From the NCBI RefSeq assembly GCF_014635825.1, contig NZ_BMDO01000003.1, forward strand, positions 248,001 through 312,000: a DNA stretch of 64,000 bases, written 5' to 3'. Source of the DNA: Mucilaginibacter galii. Its GTDB lineage: Bacteria > Bacteroidota > Bacteroidia > Sphingobacteriales > Sphingobacteriaceae. The notes beneath the pieces were generated by a model that saw only the letters and a list, made by a program, of their open reading frames with translations, did no database searches and was not told the DNA's origin. Both the position numbers and the translations under genes were made by a program. Shown piece after piece: positions 16,014 through 24,307 of this stretch (position 1 is its first letter; every line of letters begins with the position of its first letter).

Positions 16014-16416
16014 TTGATACCTCAACAATTTCAGACTGCATTTTCTCGCGGTACTTTTTAGGTGTGGTGCCTTCAAACCGCTTGAAAAATTTTACAAAAT
16101 TAGATGGATCATAGGTTAGCCTGATGGCAATTTCAGATACAGCTACTTTAGTTTCCCGCAATTGCTTACGCGCAATATCCATGATCTTTTCCTCATAAAA
16201 ATAACAAGGCGATTGGCCTGTCACCAGTTTAATGGTGTTGCTTAAGTGGCGTGCATCAATATGCATATCATCAGCAAAATCTCTGATCTCGTACATGTCC
16301 ATTACTCGGTTAGCCAAAATGTCTTCCAGGTGTCTGTCTACCGCCATGAGATAATCGGCCGTAATTTCGCGCTGGCGAAGCATGATCTTTTTAGGAAGTT
16401 TGATCTCGGTATTCAT
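15991..16416 (-). CDS. AraC family transcriptional regulator (DNA-binding domain only)
   Basis: From the likely ATG at 16416 the product has 141 residues. It consists of an N-terminal helix region and an AraC-type double helix-turn-helix, with ARHLSNTIKLVTGQSP as the first and VSEIAIRLTYDPSNFVKFFKRFEGTTPKKYREKM as the second, the latter containing the conserved PxxFxxxFKRxxGxTPxxYR pattern. There is no ligand-binding cupin domain. A longer start at 16464 is possible but adds an unrelated hydrophobic stretch. The gene sits between the aldo-keto reductase and SDR genes, and both promoters share operator-like boxes, so local regulation is likely. Confidence 0.88.
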   Translation of the reverse strand: MNTEIKLPKKIMLRQREITADYLMAVDRHLEDILANRVMDMYEIRDFADDMHIDARHLSNTIKLVTGQSPCYFYEEKIMDIARKQLRETKVAVSEIAIRLTYDPSNFVKFFKRFEGTTPKKYREKMQSEIVEVSKTETLTI

Positions 16417-16483
16417 AACAGGAACTGTATAATTAAAGATAGTGATTTTGCCGATGAATAGCAATGCAATAATAATTATCGGG

Positions 16484-17383
16484 CTATCCCAAAAACTCCA
16501 TATCCTCTGCAGATAATTCTACAGCTGCAGCCTGCAAATTTTCTTTCAGGTGTACTAAAGAAGATGTGCCGGGTATAGGCAGTATCATGGGCGAACGATG
16601 CAGCAACCATGCTAAATTCATTTGCGCCACGCTTACGTTGTGCTTCTGTGCTATTTGCATTATCTTATCGGCATTGGCGGGCAACGAAGTATACAATGAA
16701 AAGTAGGGGATCAACGGAATTTGGTGCGCTTTACAAATATCCAGTATCTCCTCGCCACCGCGGTTTTCGCCATGGCCATTGTCAAAAGTAGTGCGCTGAC
16801 TGTAGCCATACATGTTTTCAACAGTAGCAATGTTGCCTAAATCTAAACCTTGCTCCAGTTCGGCACGGGTAACGTTGCTAAGCCCTACATGCTGTATTTT
16901 GCCTTCTTTTTGCAGATTGAACATAGCACCAACCGACTCTTCAAATGGTATACCGCTGTTGGGCATTACACGAAAGTGCACCAGCGATATTTGTTCCTGC
17001 TTCAACGTACGCAAGTTGTTTTCAATACTTATTCGTAGTTCGTCGGGTCGGTTAAATGGCACCCAACTTTTATCATCGGCACGGGTGGCACCTACTTTGG
17101 TGCAAATTAATAAGTTGTTTGGATAGGGGTATAGTGCTTCGGCAATCAGGCGGTTGGTGATATCGCGACCGTAATAGTCGGCCGTATCAATAAAGTTTAC
17201 GCCTTCTTCCACTGCTGTCTTTAATATTTGTAAGGCCTGCGGACGGTCGGCTGGTTCGCCCCATATTTGCGGTGAACCTGTAAGGCGCATGGTACCATAA
17301 CCCAGGCGGTTAACCGTTAAAGGCTGCGCAGTATTAGCACCAATGGTAATGGTTGATTTTAATGTTGATGAGAATGTAAGCAT
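16484..17383 (-). CDS. Aldo/keto reductase
   Basis: The (beta/alpha)8 NADPH-dependent reductase of 299 residues carries the catalytic tetrad D66, Y71 (DTADYYG), K96 (CTKVG) and H136 (LVHFRV). The C-terminal cofactor loop IPGTSSLVHLKENLQA is present. It resembles the oxidoreductase group of YdbC/Tas-like proteins; the substrate is not predictable. It is transcribed towards the AraC gene with a short gap, suggesting an aldo-keto reductase-araC operon, and has a perfect -7 element and an operator-like box upstream. Confidence 0.93.
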   Translation of the reverse strand: MLTFSSTLKSTITIGANTAQPLTVNRLGYGTMRLTGSPQIWGEPADRPQALQILKTAVEEGVNFIDTADYYGRDITNRLIAEALYPYPNNLLICTKVGATRADDKSWVPFNRPDELRISIENNLRTLKQEQISLVHFRVMPNSGIPFEESVGAMFNLQKEGKIQHVGLSNVTRAELEQGLDLGNIATVENMYGYSQRTTFDNGHGENRGGEEILDICKAHQIPLIPYFSLYTSLPANADKIMQIAQKHNVSVAQMNLAWLLHRSPMILPIPGTSSLVHLKENLQAAAVELSAEDMEFLG

Positions 17384-17408
17384 AAGTAGAATCTATAATT
17401 TTATAACA

Positions 17409-17416
17409 CAAAATTA
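17409..17416 (-). promoter_or_regulatory. -7 promoter element of the aldo/keto reductase gene
   Basis: Minus-strand TAATTTTG matches TAnnTTTG exactly, 25 bases before the start codon, with no TTG at the -33 place. Confidence 0.62.
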
Positions 17417-17435
17417 TACCTTATGATTCAGCATC

Positions 17436-17455
17436 TATGGTGAATACTTCAGTTT
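17436..17455. promoter_or_regulatory. Third copy of the AraC-type operator box
   Basis: TATGGTGAATACTTCAGTTT matches the two boxes upstream of the SDR gene and lies 20 bases from its -7 element, against 21 in the SDR promoter. A second TTCAG at 17427-17431 is exactly 21 bases away. Confidence 0.6.
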
Positions 17456-17479
17456 TTACTGGCGAGGGAATAAATGATA

Positions 17480-18784
17480 TTACAGCGTATGATGAACGTG
17501 ATCTTCAATCTTGGAATGCTTATGCGTATCGCGCATAAATACATAAATCAAGAGAGAAACGGCAATGCAGGCGGTTACATACCAGTAAAACCATTGCGGA
17601 TGTCCGGCTTGTTTAAACCACAAGGCAAAATATTCGGCAGTGCCGCCAAACAATGATACCGCAATGGCATAAGGAAAGCCCACGCCCAAGGCACGTACTT
17701 CAGCCGGAAAAAGTTCGGCTTTTACCACGGCGTTAATGGAGGTGTAACCGCTCACAATTACCAGGGCGGCAAGTATCAGTGCAAAGGCAACCCATTTATC
17801 GGTAGTGTGACCTAAACGGGTAAGTATGGGGATAGTACATAAACTGCCCAACACACCAAAGGCTATGAGCAAAGGCCTGCGGCCAATACGGTCAGAAAGG
17901 GCACCAAAGGCAGGTTGCAGCAGCATAAAAGCCACCAGTGTTAAGGTAGAAATAAGCGTGGCATCAGTTTTTGAAAAGCCTGAGGTGTTCACCAAAAACT
18001 TTTGCATGTACGTAGTAAAGGTGTAAAAGGCCACAGTACCGCCAATCGTTAAGCCAATAACGGTAAGTACGGCTTTAGGGTGCTGCATTAGCGCCTTAAT
18101 GGTACCGCGTGCCGGGGTATTCTCTTTTTGCGTAAATGAGGCCGACTCTTGCAAACTGCGGCGTAAAAACATTACGCTAATAGCCAGCACCGCACCAATA
18201 CCGAAGGGTATGCGCCATCCCCAATTGTGTAACTGGTCTTCGGTTAAAAAGAATCGTTGCAGTAAAACCAGCACGCCTAAGGCAATTAACTGCCCCATTA
18301 TTAAGGTAACATATTGAAAGCTGGAGTAAAAACCCCGGTTCGAGTGCGTGGCCATTTCGCTCAGGTAAGTTGCGCTGGTGCCATACTCGCCGCCCACACT
18401 TAAGCCTTGAATAATACGGGCAATAACCAGCAAAATAGGAGCGGCAATACCAATGGTTTTATAGCCGGGCACAAAAGTGATGAGGAGTGAGCCCGCGCTC
18501 ATTAATAAGATGGATGCGGTTAGTGCTTTTTTACGCCCATGCCTATCTGCATAAGTACCCATAAGCCAGCCGCCTATAGGGCGCATTAAAAAGCCTATGG
18601 CAAATATGCCGGCCGTATTTAATAACTGTGCGGTAGCGTTTTGTGCAGGGAAGAAAGAGGCTGCGAAATACAACGAAAAAGCGGAGTAAACATACCAATC
18701 GTACCACTCTACCAGGTTGCCCAGCGAACCGCCGATGATAGACCTTAACCTTTGAGATACGCTGATGGTATTTTGCTGTGCCAT
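17480..18784 (-). CDS. MFS transporter, metabolite:H+ symporter (KgtP/ProP-like) family
   Basis: The 434-residue membrane protein has about twelve hydrophobic segments. MHS-family signatures are present: GNLVEWYDWYVY at the start, FAIGFLMRPIGGWLMGTYADRHGRKKAL in loop 2-3, and RIIQGLSVGGEYGTSATYLSE. Members import 2-oxoglutarate, proline/betaine, citrate or shikimate with protons; the exact substrate cannot be told. It ends about 100 bases upstream of the aldo/keto reductase gene, with the operator box in between, so it is probably outside that transcription unit. ATG at 18784. Confidence 0.93.
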   Translation of the reverse strand: MAQQNTISVSQRLRSIIGGSLGNLVEWYDWYVYSAFSLYFAASFFPAQNATAQLLNTAGIFAIGFLMRPIGGWLMGTYADRHGRKKALTASILLMSAGSLLITFVPGYKTIGIAAPILLVIARIIQGLSVGGEYGTSATYLSEMATHSNRGFYSSFQYVTLIMGQLIALGVLVLLQRFFLTEDQLHNWGWRIPFGIGAVLAISVMFLRRSLQESASFTQKENTPARGTIKALMQHPKAVLTVIGLTIGGTVAFYTFTTYMQKFLVNTSGFSKTDATLISTLTLVAFMLLQPAFGALSDRIGRRPLLIAFGVLGSLCTIPILTRLGHTTDKWVAFALILAALVIVSGYTSINAVVKAELFPAEVRALGVGFPYAIAVSLFGGTAEYFALWFKQAGHPQWFYWYVTACIAVSLLIYVFMRDTHKHSKIEDHVHHTL

Positions 18785-18837
18785 GGTGCAATTTAGGCAA
18801 ACATAATTAGCTCGAGATAATTGAATTTAATTAAACA

Positions 18838-19959
18838 TCAGTTGGAAGGAAGCACATCGGCCTCGGTTTGGGTTTCAGTGCTTTTTACAATTTGATGAAT
18901 GGTATCATCAAGTTCTAAAACTGCTTTTTCCATCATTTGCAAAACCTCCGAGCCGGGGTCGGTACTTTCCAGCTTCAATAAATGCATTAACCCTAAAATG
19001 GAAGCTACCGGTTTGCGCAATTCGTGCGATTGCATGTAGGCTATTTTTCGCAGGGCTTCGTTTTGCTTAATTATCTTTTCTTCACTTTGCTTACGCTTAG
19101 TAATATCGGTTGAGTTAAAAGATACGCCTATAATATTCCCGTTGGCATCGTAAGTTGGGTTGTAACTTATTTTAGACCAGATAGGCTGCATGCCTTCAAA
19201 GTTGATCAGGCGTTCATGGCTTACCATCTCGCCGCTTAAAGCTTTTTGTACATGCGTTACAAAATCATTTACATAAGCAGGATAAATAAAATCGGTTGAA
19301 AGATTGCCTGCCTCTACAGATTTGCCAAAAAGATGGTAAGCTACATCATAAAAGGTTTTATTGAAGGTTATTACTTCCATATTACGGCCAATAAGCAAAT
19401 GGCTGGATCTTGAACTTTCAAAAAACGACCGGAGTTTGTTTTCGGAGTTTTTGGCTTCGAAGTATTGCTCCTTCAATATGCCCAAACTTAACTCAAACTC
19501 AACCATGCTTACGGCCTGGCGGGCCAGTAGTTGCAGCATAAGCTGACGCCTTTCTGATAACGGCTTAGCTTGCTGGCCTAATACGTAAAGGCTGCCAATA
19601 TTTTGCCCGTCGTGTGTCATGAGCGGTACGCCAGCATAAAAACGGATATGTGGCTCGTTTACAACTGCCGGGTGCCGGGAAAAATTGGCGTTTAATAAGG
19701 TATCTTCAACTACCAAAACCTTATCATGTTCGAGGTTTATATTCCACTCGGCAGGTTCCAATGCCTCGTAACTGGTTAAAGAGCTAACATCAAAGTGATA
19801 TTTTAAAAGTCCGTCATCCAACAAAACGAGATATGCCGCAGGCGTTTGGCATGCTTCGGCTGCCAGGGTAACAATATTTTGCAGCTCATTTTCCCGGTTA
19901 ATGTTTAGATCCAGGAATCTTTCCATCGACCGAATTTTAAAAAATTCGTTATAGGACAT
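18838..19959 (-). CDS. GAF-PAS-HisKA sensor protein without ATPase domain
   Basis: The 373-residue soluble protein has a GAF domain (about 15-165), a PAS domain (about 180-295, with PAC-like GNIIGVSFNSTDITKRK) and a dimerisation/phospho-acceptor helix with H312 in MQSHELRKPVASILG. It ends about 60 residues later, in TETQTEADVLPSN. The HATPase domain expected in a histidine kinase is absent, and only 53 bases separate the stop from the next gene, so no hidden frame could encode it. It could be a phosphotransfer partner or heterodimer subunit of another kinase, acting with lone receivers. There are no membrane segments. Confidence 0.9.
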   Translation of the reverse strand: MSYNEFFKIRSMERFLDLNINRENELQNIVTLAAEACQTPAAYLVLLDDGLLKYHFDVSSLTSYEALEPAEWNINLEHDKVLVVEDTLLNANFSRHPAVVNEPHIRFYAGVPLMTHDGQNIGSLYVLGQQAKPLSERRQLMLQLLARQAVSMVEFELSLGILKEQYFEAKNSENKLRSFFESSRSSHLLIGRNMEVITFNKTFYDVAYHLFGKSVEAGNLSTDFIYPAYVNDFVTHVQKALSGEMVSHERLINFEGMQPIWSKISYNPTYDANGNIIGVSFNSTDITKRKQSEEKIIKQNEALRKIAYMQSHELRKPVASILGLMHLLKLESTDPGSEVLQMMEKAVLELDDTIHQIVKSTETQTEADVLPSN

Positions 19960-20119
19960 CTTTACAGAGAGAGGGTAATAAATACAATTGGTATAGCAAT
20001 ATACGATAAAAGTATACTTAACGTTGTGTTATTGCAACTAAATGTCAATTTGTTTACAACTCAGCTTTGTAACTAAAATCTTAAGAGGTAATTTTTTGCA
20101 CACTTATGATTGCAAGTAA

Positions 20120-20809
20120 CTAAAATTTTGTGGTGATCATCACTTGTAAAATGTTTCTTCTGAAACCGCCGTCCAACTCTTTTTGAAACCAGTACATATA
20201 CCCCAGCTCGGTATCAATTTTCTTACTCCAGCGATAGCCCAGCGAAACAAATGAGCGGTTTTGATCGAACAAGCTATGGTTAACCCGATCTTTATGCTGC
20301 ACGTTCAAAAACAACTCATTTTGAATGCCGGTGTATAGCCCACGGGTAAAGCCGGTGTCGGCCATAAGTGGTATTTGGGCGCTGACAAAAGCACGTGCCC
20401 GTTGTGAAAACCGGGTGTTTTCTTCTTTGATCCAACGCTGCTCCAGGCGCGCCCTTGCACTAAGTTCGGTACGATGTATTTTAAAATTGTACAGGTATTG
20501 CTGGTAAAGGCGCCTCTCTAAAGTATAAGCCGTTCCTTCAGTTTCGTGTTCCCAATCGCCTTTGTAGGCATAGCCCAATGCAGCCGAATGCTTTTTGTTA
20601 AAATTATAACTAAGCGCGCCTCTTAACAGTAAGGTGTTTAAATAGTCAAATTTGTTGGCGGTGCGTAGCTGAGCATCCATCAATAAATCAAATTTAGAGC
20701 TTAGCTTTTGCTGATGGGTAATAAAGAACCAGCCTTGGGTTTCGTTAGTTTGCGCATAAGCGGTAACGCTTGCAAAGCATAAGATAAACCCTGTTATTTT
20801 TTTCAGCAT
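20120..20809 (-). CDS. DUF2490 family exported beta-barrel-like protein
   Basis: A signal peptide (ending TAYAQ) precedes a 210-residue region with alternating aromatic/charged strands (GALSYNFNKKHSAALGYAYKG, SLGYRWSKKIDTELGYMYWF) that matches DUF2490 of Bacteroidota. The last residue is phenylalanine (MITTKF), as is usual for outer-membrane beta barrels. The family has no known function. It is divergent from the dehydrogenase gene; the 69-base gap contains the palindrome AAGTTTAAACTT (20827-20838). Confidence 0.9.
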   Translation of the reverse strand: MLKKITGFILCFASVTAYAQTNETQGWFFITHQQKLSSKFDLLMDAQLRTANKFDYLNTLLLRGALSYNFNKKHSAALGYAYKGDWEHETEGTAYTLERRLYQQYLYNFKIHRTELSARARLEQRWIKEENTRFSQRARAFVSAQIPLMADTGFTRGLYTGIQNELFLNVQHKDRVNHSLFDQNRSFVSLGYRWSKKIDTELGYMYWFQKELDGGFRRNILQVMITTKF

Positions 20810-20826
20810 CCCAGTTATTTGTATTG

Positions 20827-20838
20827 AAGTTTAAACTT
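20827..20838. promoter_or_regulatory. Perfect 12-base palindrome in a divergent promoter region
   Basis: AAGTTTAAACTT is fully self-complementary and sits in the shared 69-base control region of the DUF2490 and dehydrogenase genes. It may be an operator; no cognate regulator is identified. Confidence 0.35.
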
Positions 20839-20878
20839 ATAAACCTTCTATTTGTTCGTAAAATTCAATAGCAAAACA

Positions 20879-21736
20879 ATGAGTAATTATAAAATAGGCT
20901 GGGCCGGTTTGGGCAATATGGGTACGCCCATGGTAAATAATTTATTAAAAGCCGGCTACCCGGTTCAGGTATATAACCGCACACGTGAAAAGGAAAAAGA
21001 AGCCATTGATGCAGGTGCCACATCGGCCGCTGATTTGGCGCAACTGGCAACCGATAATGAGGTGATCATGGTAATGGTATCTGACGATGCCGCTGCTAAA
21101 GAAATTTTTACAGGTGAAAATGGACTACTGGCAGGTAATGCAACGGGTAAGCTATTCATTAACGTGAGTACCGTAGCATCCGAAACTTCTAAGTTTTTAG
21201 ATGAAAGCTGCCGTGAGAAAGGCGCCGGGTTTATGGAAGCACCTGTATCGGGCAGTGTAAAGCCCGCACAGGATGGTACGCTTATTATGTTGGTAGGCGG
21301 AACTGAAGACGCTCATCAAAAGGCAAAACCTATATTGGATGTGCTGGGTAAGTTGACAGTTCACACCGGGCCAGTGGGGGCAGGGGCAGCCGCTAAGTTG
21401 GCTATAAATTACTTTTTAGGCCTAAACCTGCAAGGTTTGGCCGAAACCGTTTTGTTTGCCAAAGCTAACGGCGTGAGGACCGAAGATATGCTCACCATTA
21501 TTAATGAGGGTGCGGTGGGAAGCGGTATTACCAAACTGAAATCTGCATCGATATTAAAGAATGAATACCCGGCCGCATTTGCCTTGAAGCACTTGGCTAA
21601 AGATTTACGCCTGGCTAAGGAGCAAGGGTTAAATACTCCGCTAAGCTCACCGTTGTATGATAGCTTTAAACAGGCGCAAGCCGGTGGACTGGGTGACGAC
21701 GATGTGATGGCGATCTACAAATACCTGGACAAGTAA
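20879..21736 (+). CDS. NAD(P)-dependent oxidoreductase, 3-hydroxyisobutyrate dehydrogenase family
   Basis: The 285-residue protein (from ATG 20879; a TTG nine codons earlier is less likely) has the Rossmann opening GWAGLGNMG, the substrate-loop motif MEAPVSGSVKPAQDGTL, and catalytic lysine K173 in GAGAAAKLAINYFLG. NRTREK after beta-strand 2 suggests NADP(H) preference. The family includes 3-hydroxyisobutyrate, tartronate semialdehyde and succinic-semialdehyde reductases, and the sequence does not distinguish them with certainty. A strong terminator follows. Confidence 0.92.
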   Translation: MSNYKIGWAGLGNMGTPMVNNLLKAGYPVQVYNRTREKEKEAIDAGATSAADLAQLATDNEVIMVMVSDDAAAKEIFTGENGLLAGNATGKLFINVSTVASETSKFLDESCREKGAGFMEAPVSGSVKPAQDGTLIMLVGGTEDAHQKAKPILDVLGKLTVHTGPVGAGAAAKLAINYFLGLNLQGLAETVLFAKANGVRTEDMLTIINEGAVGSGITKLKSASILKNEYPAAFALKHLAKDLRLAKEQGLNTPLSSPLYDSFKQAQAGGLGDDDVMAIYKYLDK

Positions 21737-21739
21737 GTT

Positions 21740-21773
21740 AAAAGGAGGCACTTTACAAATGCCTCCTTTTTTA
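21740..21773 (+). terminator. Terminator after the dehydrogenase gene
   Basis: Stem AAAAGGAGGCA/TGCCTCCTTTT with a 9-base loop and a following T-run, four bases after the stop codon. Confidence 0.88.
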
Positions 21774-21805
21774 TTGTTATAAATTTTCTTGCTGTTGTAA
21801 CAAAG

Positions 21806-21827
21806 TATTTAGATATTTATCTAAATA
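21806..21827. promoter_or_regulatory. Operator palindrome of the sdpR-sdpI operon
   Basis: TATTTAGATA and TATCTAAATA are perfect 10-base inverted arms separated by TT, 13 bases before the sdpR start. Position and symmetry fit autorepression by the ArsR-type regulator encoded immediately downstream. Confidence 0.7.
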
Positions 21828-21840
21828 TTAAAACAAGCGT

Positions 21841-22110
21841 TTGAACAAGCTCTTTAAAGCACTTAACGACCCCACCCGGCGCGAGATACTGGAAATGTTA
21901 AAGGAGAAAGATTTAACGGCCGGCGAAATTGCCGATCGCTTTCATATTTCCAAACCCAGCATCTCGCATCACCTCGATTTGCTCAGGCAGGCAGGGTTAG
22001 TGGTATCGGTAAAAGAGGGGCAGTTTATAAGCTACTCGCTTAACACTACGGTGATGGACGAGATGCTGCAATGGATATTACAGTTCACCAATAACAATAA
22101 GTCATCATGA
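21841..22110 (+). CDS. sdpR: ArsR-type autorepressor SdpR
   Basis: The 89-residue winged-helix protein of the ArsR/SmtB superfamily, SdpR subgroup, opens NKLFKALNDPTRREILEMLKE and carries recognition helix ISKPSISHHLDLLRQAGLV. In Bacillus SdpR represses its own operon and is sequestered by the membrane partner SdpI. No metal-binding cysteines are present. The start codon is TTG at 21841, which gives the normal N-terminus; no ATG is available nearby. Its stop overlaps the sdpI start by four bases, and the palindrome at 21806-21827 is its likely target. Confidence 0.92.
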   Translation: MNKLFKALNDPTRREILEMLKEKDLTAGEIADRFHISKPSISHHLDLLRQAGLVVSVKEGQFISYSLNTTVMDEMLQWILQFTNNNKSS

Positions 22111-22772
22111 AAAAGTTTACCTGGTTTGATGCCGCCGCGCTGGTAGTGTGGTTACTGCCGGTTGCCTACCTGTTCTTTATTTATCCAACATTGCCTGCCA
22201 AAGTACCGCTGCATTTTGGTCCGGGTGGCAAACCCGATGCTTTTGGCGAACCTAAAGATCTGTTTGGTTTTCAATATTTGTTGTTGGGTGTATCGTTAGG
22301 CGTATACCTGCTTATTAAATACCTGCCGCAAATAGATCCAAAGCAAAAAGCTAAATACAGTGCCGATACTTTTCAAAAAATGTCTCTTGGTATGGTGCTG
22401 TTTCTGTCGGCCATTAACCTGGCTGTTTTGTTTGCTACGGCCAATGGTAGTTTTAATATCGATAAATTATTGTACCCGCTCATGGGTTTATTCTTTGCGT
22501 TTTTAGGCAACTTGATGAACAGCATTAAGCCTAACTACTTTGCAGGTATACGCACTCCGTGGACACTGGAAAGTGAAGATACCTGGCGAGCTACACACCG
22601 GTTGGCGGCAAAACTATGGTTTTGGGGTGGGGTGCTTATCACTATCATCACCCTCTTAATTAAGGGGCAGGCGGCAAGTACGTTTTTCCTATGCGGTACT
22701 ATAATGTTAGCCTTAATTCCCATGGTATATTCCTTCATCTATTTTAAAAAACATCAGCTTAAAGCTGAATAA
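22107..22772 (+). CDS. sdpI: SdpI family membrane protein (DUF1648-SdpI)
   Basis: The 221-residue integral membrane protein has about six hydrophobic segments. The DUF1648 region (LPAKVPLHFGPGGKPDAFG) and the SdpI signature (NSIKPNYFAGIRTPWTLESEDTWRATHRLAAKLW) are present. In Bacillus SdpI confers immunity to the SdpC toxin and binds SdpR; Bacteroidota homologues are common without an sdpC toxin, as here, so the signal they detect is unknown. Overlap with sdpR indicates translational coupling. A serine hydrolase gene follows six bases later. Confidence 0.93.
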   Translation: MKKFTWFDAAALVVWLLPVAYLFFIYPTLPAKVPLHFGPGGKPDAFGEPKDLFGFQYLLLGVSLGVYLLIKYLPQIDPKQKAKYSADTFQKMSLGMVLFLSAINLAVLFATANGSFNIDKLLYPLMGLFFAFLGNLMNSIKPNYFAGIRTPWTLESEDTWRATHRLAAKLWFWGGVLITIITLLIKGQAASTFFLCGTIMLALIPMVYSFIYFKKHQLKAE

Positions 22773-22778
22773 CATTTC

Positions 22779-24191
22779 ATGAAATCTCTTTTCGTATTAT
22801 TTGCCGTTTTCTCGTCAGCTGCGGTTTACGCACAAAATATCAGCGGTAGCTGGAATGGCAATTTGCCTAACGGCAATGCCAGGCTGGCTATTATGTTCAA
22901 TATTAAGCAGTCGGGCAACACCTATACAGCAACATTCGACGTACCCGACCAAAAGGCTTTCGGCATACCCTGCAGCGCTGTTTTATCTAACGATAGCATT
23001 ACGCTTAGCGTAACCGCCATAGGTGCTTCTTTTAAAGGGAAGTTAAACGGTAATGTTATCAGCGGTTTTTACACGCAAAACAATGCAAGGTACCCGCTAA
23101 CCCTTACGCGGCAGTTACGTCCGCAAACACCTGTGCCTCCTTATGCCTACAACAGTGAGGATGTTGAATACGACAGTGCCGATAAGAATATACACTTTGG
23201 TGCTACTTTAACCCGGCCCAAGGTAAACGGAAAGTATCCGGCAGTAATCATTATTTCGGGCAGCGGTGCGCAGGACAGGGACGGTACGCTGTTCGGTCAT
23301 AAACTATACGCCGTATTGGCCGACTACCTGACTAAAAATGGGATAGCCGTTTTAAGAATAGACGATAGGGGCACAGGTAAAACTACATTAGGTAAAGAGG
23401 GAGTTAATGCTACGAGTTTGAGCTTTGCAAACGATGTTGAAGCCGGACTTGATTATTTAAAAACCCGCGTCGATATTGATACCCAACACCTCGGCTTAAT
23501 TGGCCATAGCGAAGGTGGTATTATAGCGCCTATGGTGGCCGCCCGCCGTAAAGATGTGAGCTTTATTATATTGTGGGGTGCTCCTGTAGTTGGTGGTGCC
23601 GTGATAAGCACCCAGCAAAACGCCGATCAGCTTAGGCAGGCTTTGCATTTAGATACCGACCCAAAAGGAAAAGAAACAGTGGTTGCATTTGTAAATTTAC
23701 ACACCCAGGAGTTGGCTTTATTCAATACAGTTAACAGCGAGGCTGAGTTAAACACCAAAGCTATGCAGATATTCAACACCTGGAAAGCCGCTCAAATGCC
23801 CGACGTGTTAAAGCGACTGATGGTGACCGATAATAGTATGGTAGGGCAAACCGTGACCGGGATGTATGGCGGTTTATACAAGCAGCCCTGGTTCCGCAAT
23901 TTTATTACCTATAACCCGGTTACTGATCTGAGCAAGGTTACCTGCCCGGTACTGGCCATAGGTGGTGCTAAAGATACGCAGGTAAACACTAAAGAAAACC
24001 TGCAACTGGTTAACGAGGTGCTTACCAAAAACCACAATAAAAGTTTTAAAACGGTGGAGTTACCATCACTCAATCACCTCCTGCAAACAGCGCAAACCGG
24101 TAATTTGGCCGAGTATGGACAAATAGAAGAAACGCTCTCGCCCGTTGCATTAAACTTAATCGGCAGCTGGATAATATTGCAGGTAAAATAG
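22779..24191 (+). CDS. Secreted alpha/beta hydrolase (esterase/peptidase-like)
   Basis: The 470-residue protein has a signal peptide (ending VYAQN), an N-terminal beta-rich domain (about 20-115, ISGSWNGNL onwards) and a C-terminal alpha/beta hydrolase domain. The nucleophile is S244 in GLIGHSEGGI; the acid is probably the aspartate of GGAKDTQVN and the base the histidine of LPSLNHLLQ. It starts six bases after sdpI, so it is likely in the same operon and under SdpR control. A terminator ends the unit. The substrate is unknown. Confidence 0.88.
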   Translation: MKSLFVLFAVFSSAAVYAQNISGSWNGNLPNGNARLAIMFNIKQSGNTYTATFDVPDQKAFGIPCSAVLSNDSITLSVTAIGASFKGKLNGNVISGFYTQNNARYPLTLTRQLRPQTPVPPYAYNSEDVEYDSADKNIHFGATLTRPKVNGKYPAVIIISGSGAQDRDGTLFGHKLYAVLADYLTKNGIAVLRIDDRGTGKTTLGKEGVNATSLSFANDVEAGLDYLKTRVDIDTQHLGLIGHSEGGIIAPMVAARRKDVSFIILWGAPVVGGAVISTQQNADQLRQALHLDTDPKGKETVVAFVNLHTQELALFNTVNSEAELNTKAMQIFNTWKAAQMPDVLKRLMVTDNSMVGQTVTGMYGGLYKQPWFRNFITYNPVTDLSKVTCPVLAIGGAKDTQVNTKENLQLVNEVLTKNHNKSFKTVELPSLNHLLQTAQTGNLAEYGQIEETLSPVALNLIGSWIILQVK

Positions 24192-24222
24192 CGATTGTGT
24201 AAACTATTCATTACAATTATAC

Positions 24223-24256
24223 GGGGAGGCGCAATACTTTGTACCTCCCTTTTTTT
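24223..24256 (+). terminator. Terminator of the sdpR-sdpI-hydrolase operon
   Basis: GGGAGG and CCTCCC arms with a 14-base interior and a long T-run, about 30 bases past the stop codon. Confidence 0.7.
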
Positions 24257-24307
24257 GTATGATCATTTTTAAATAACTTCCCGCTTGCATTCTTTTTAAC
24301 TAACTAT

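Noticed and set aside
20852..20878. TTG start giving nine extra residues for the dehydrogenase
   Set aside because: The ATG at 20879 begins the Rossmann strand at the normal distance; the extra residues overlap the control region.
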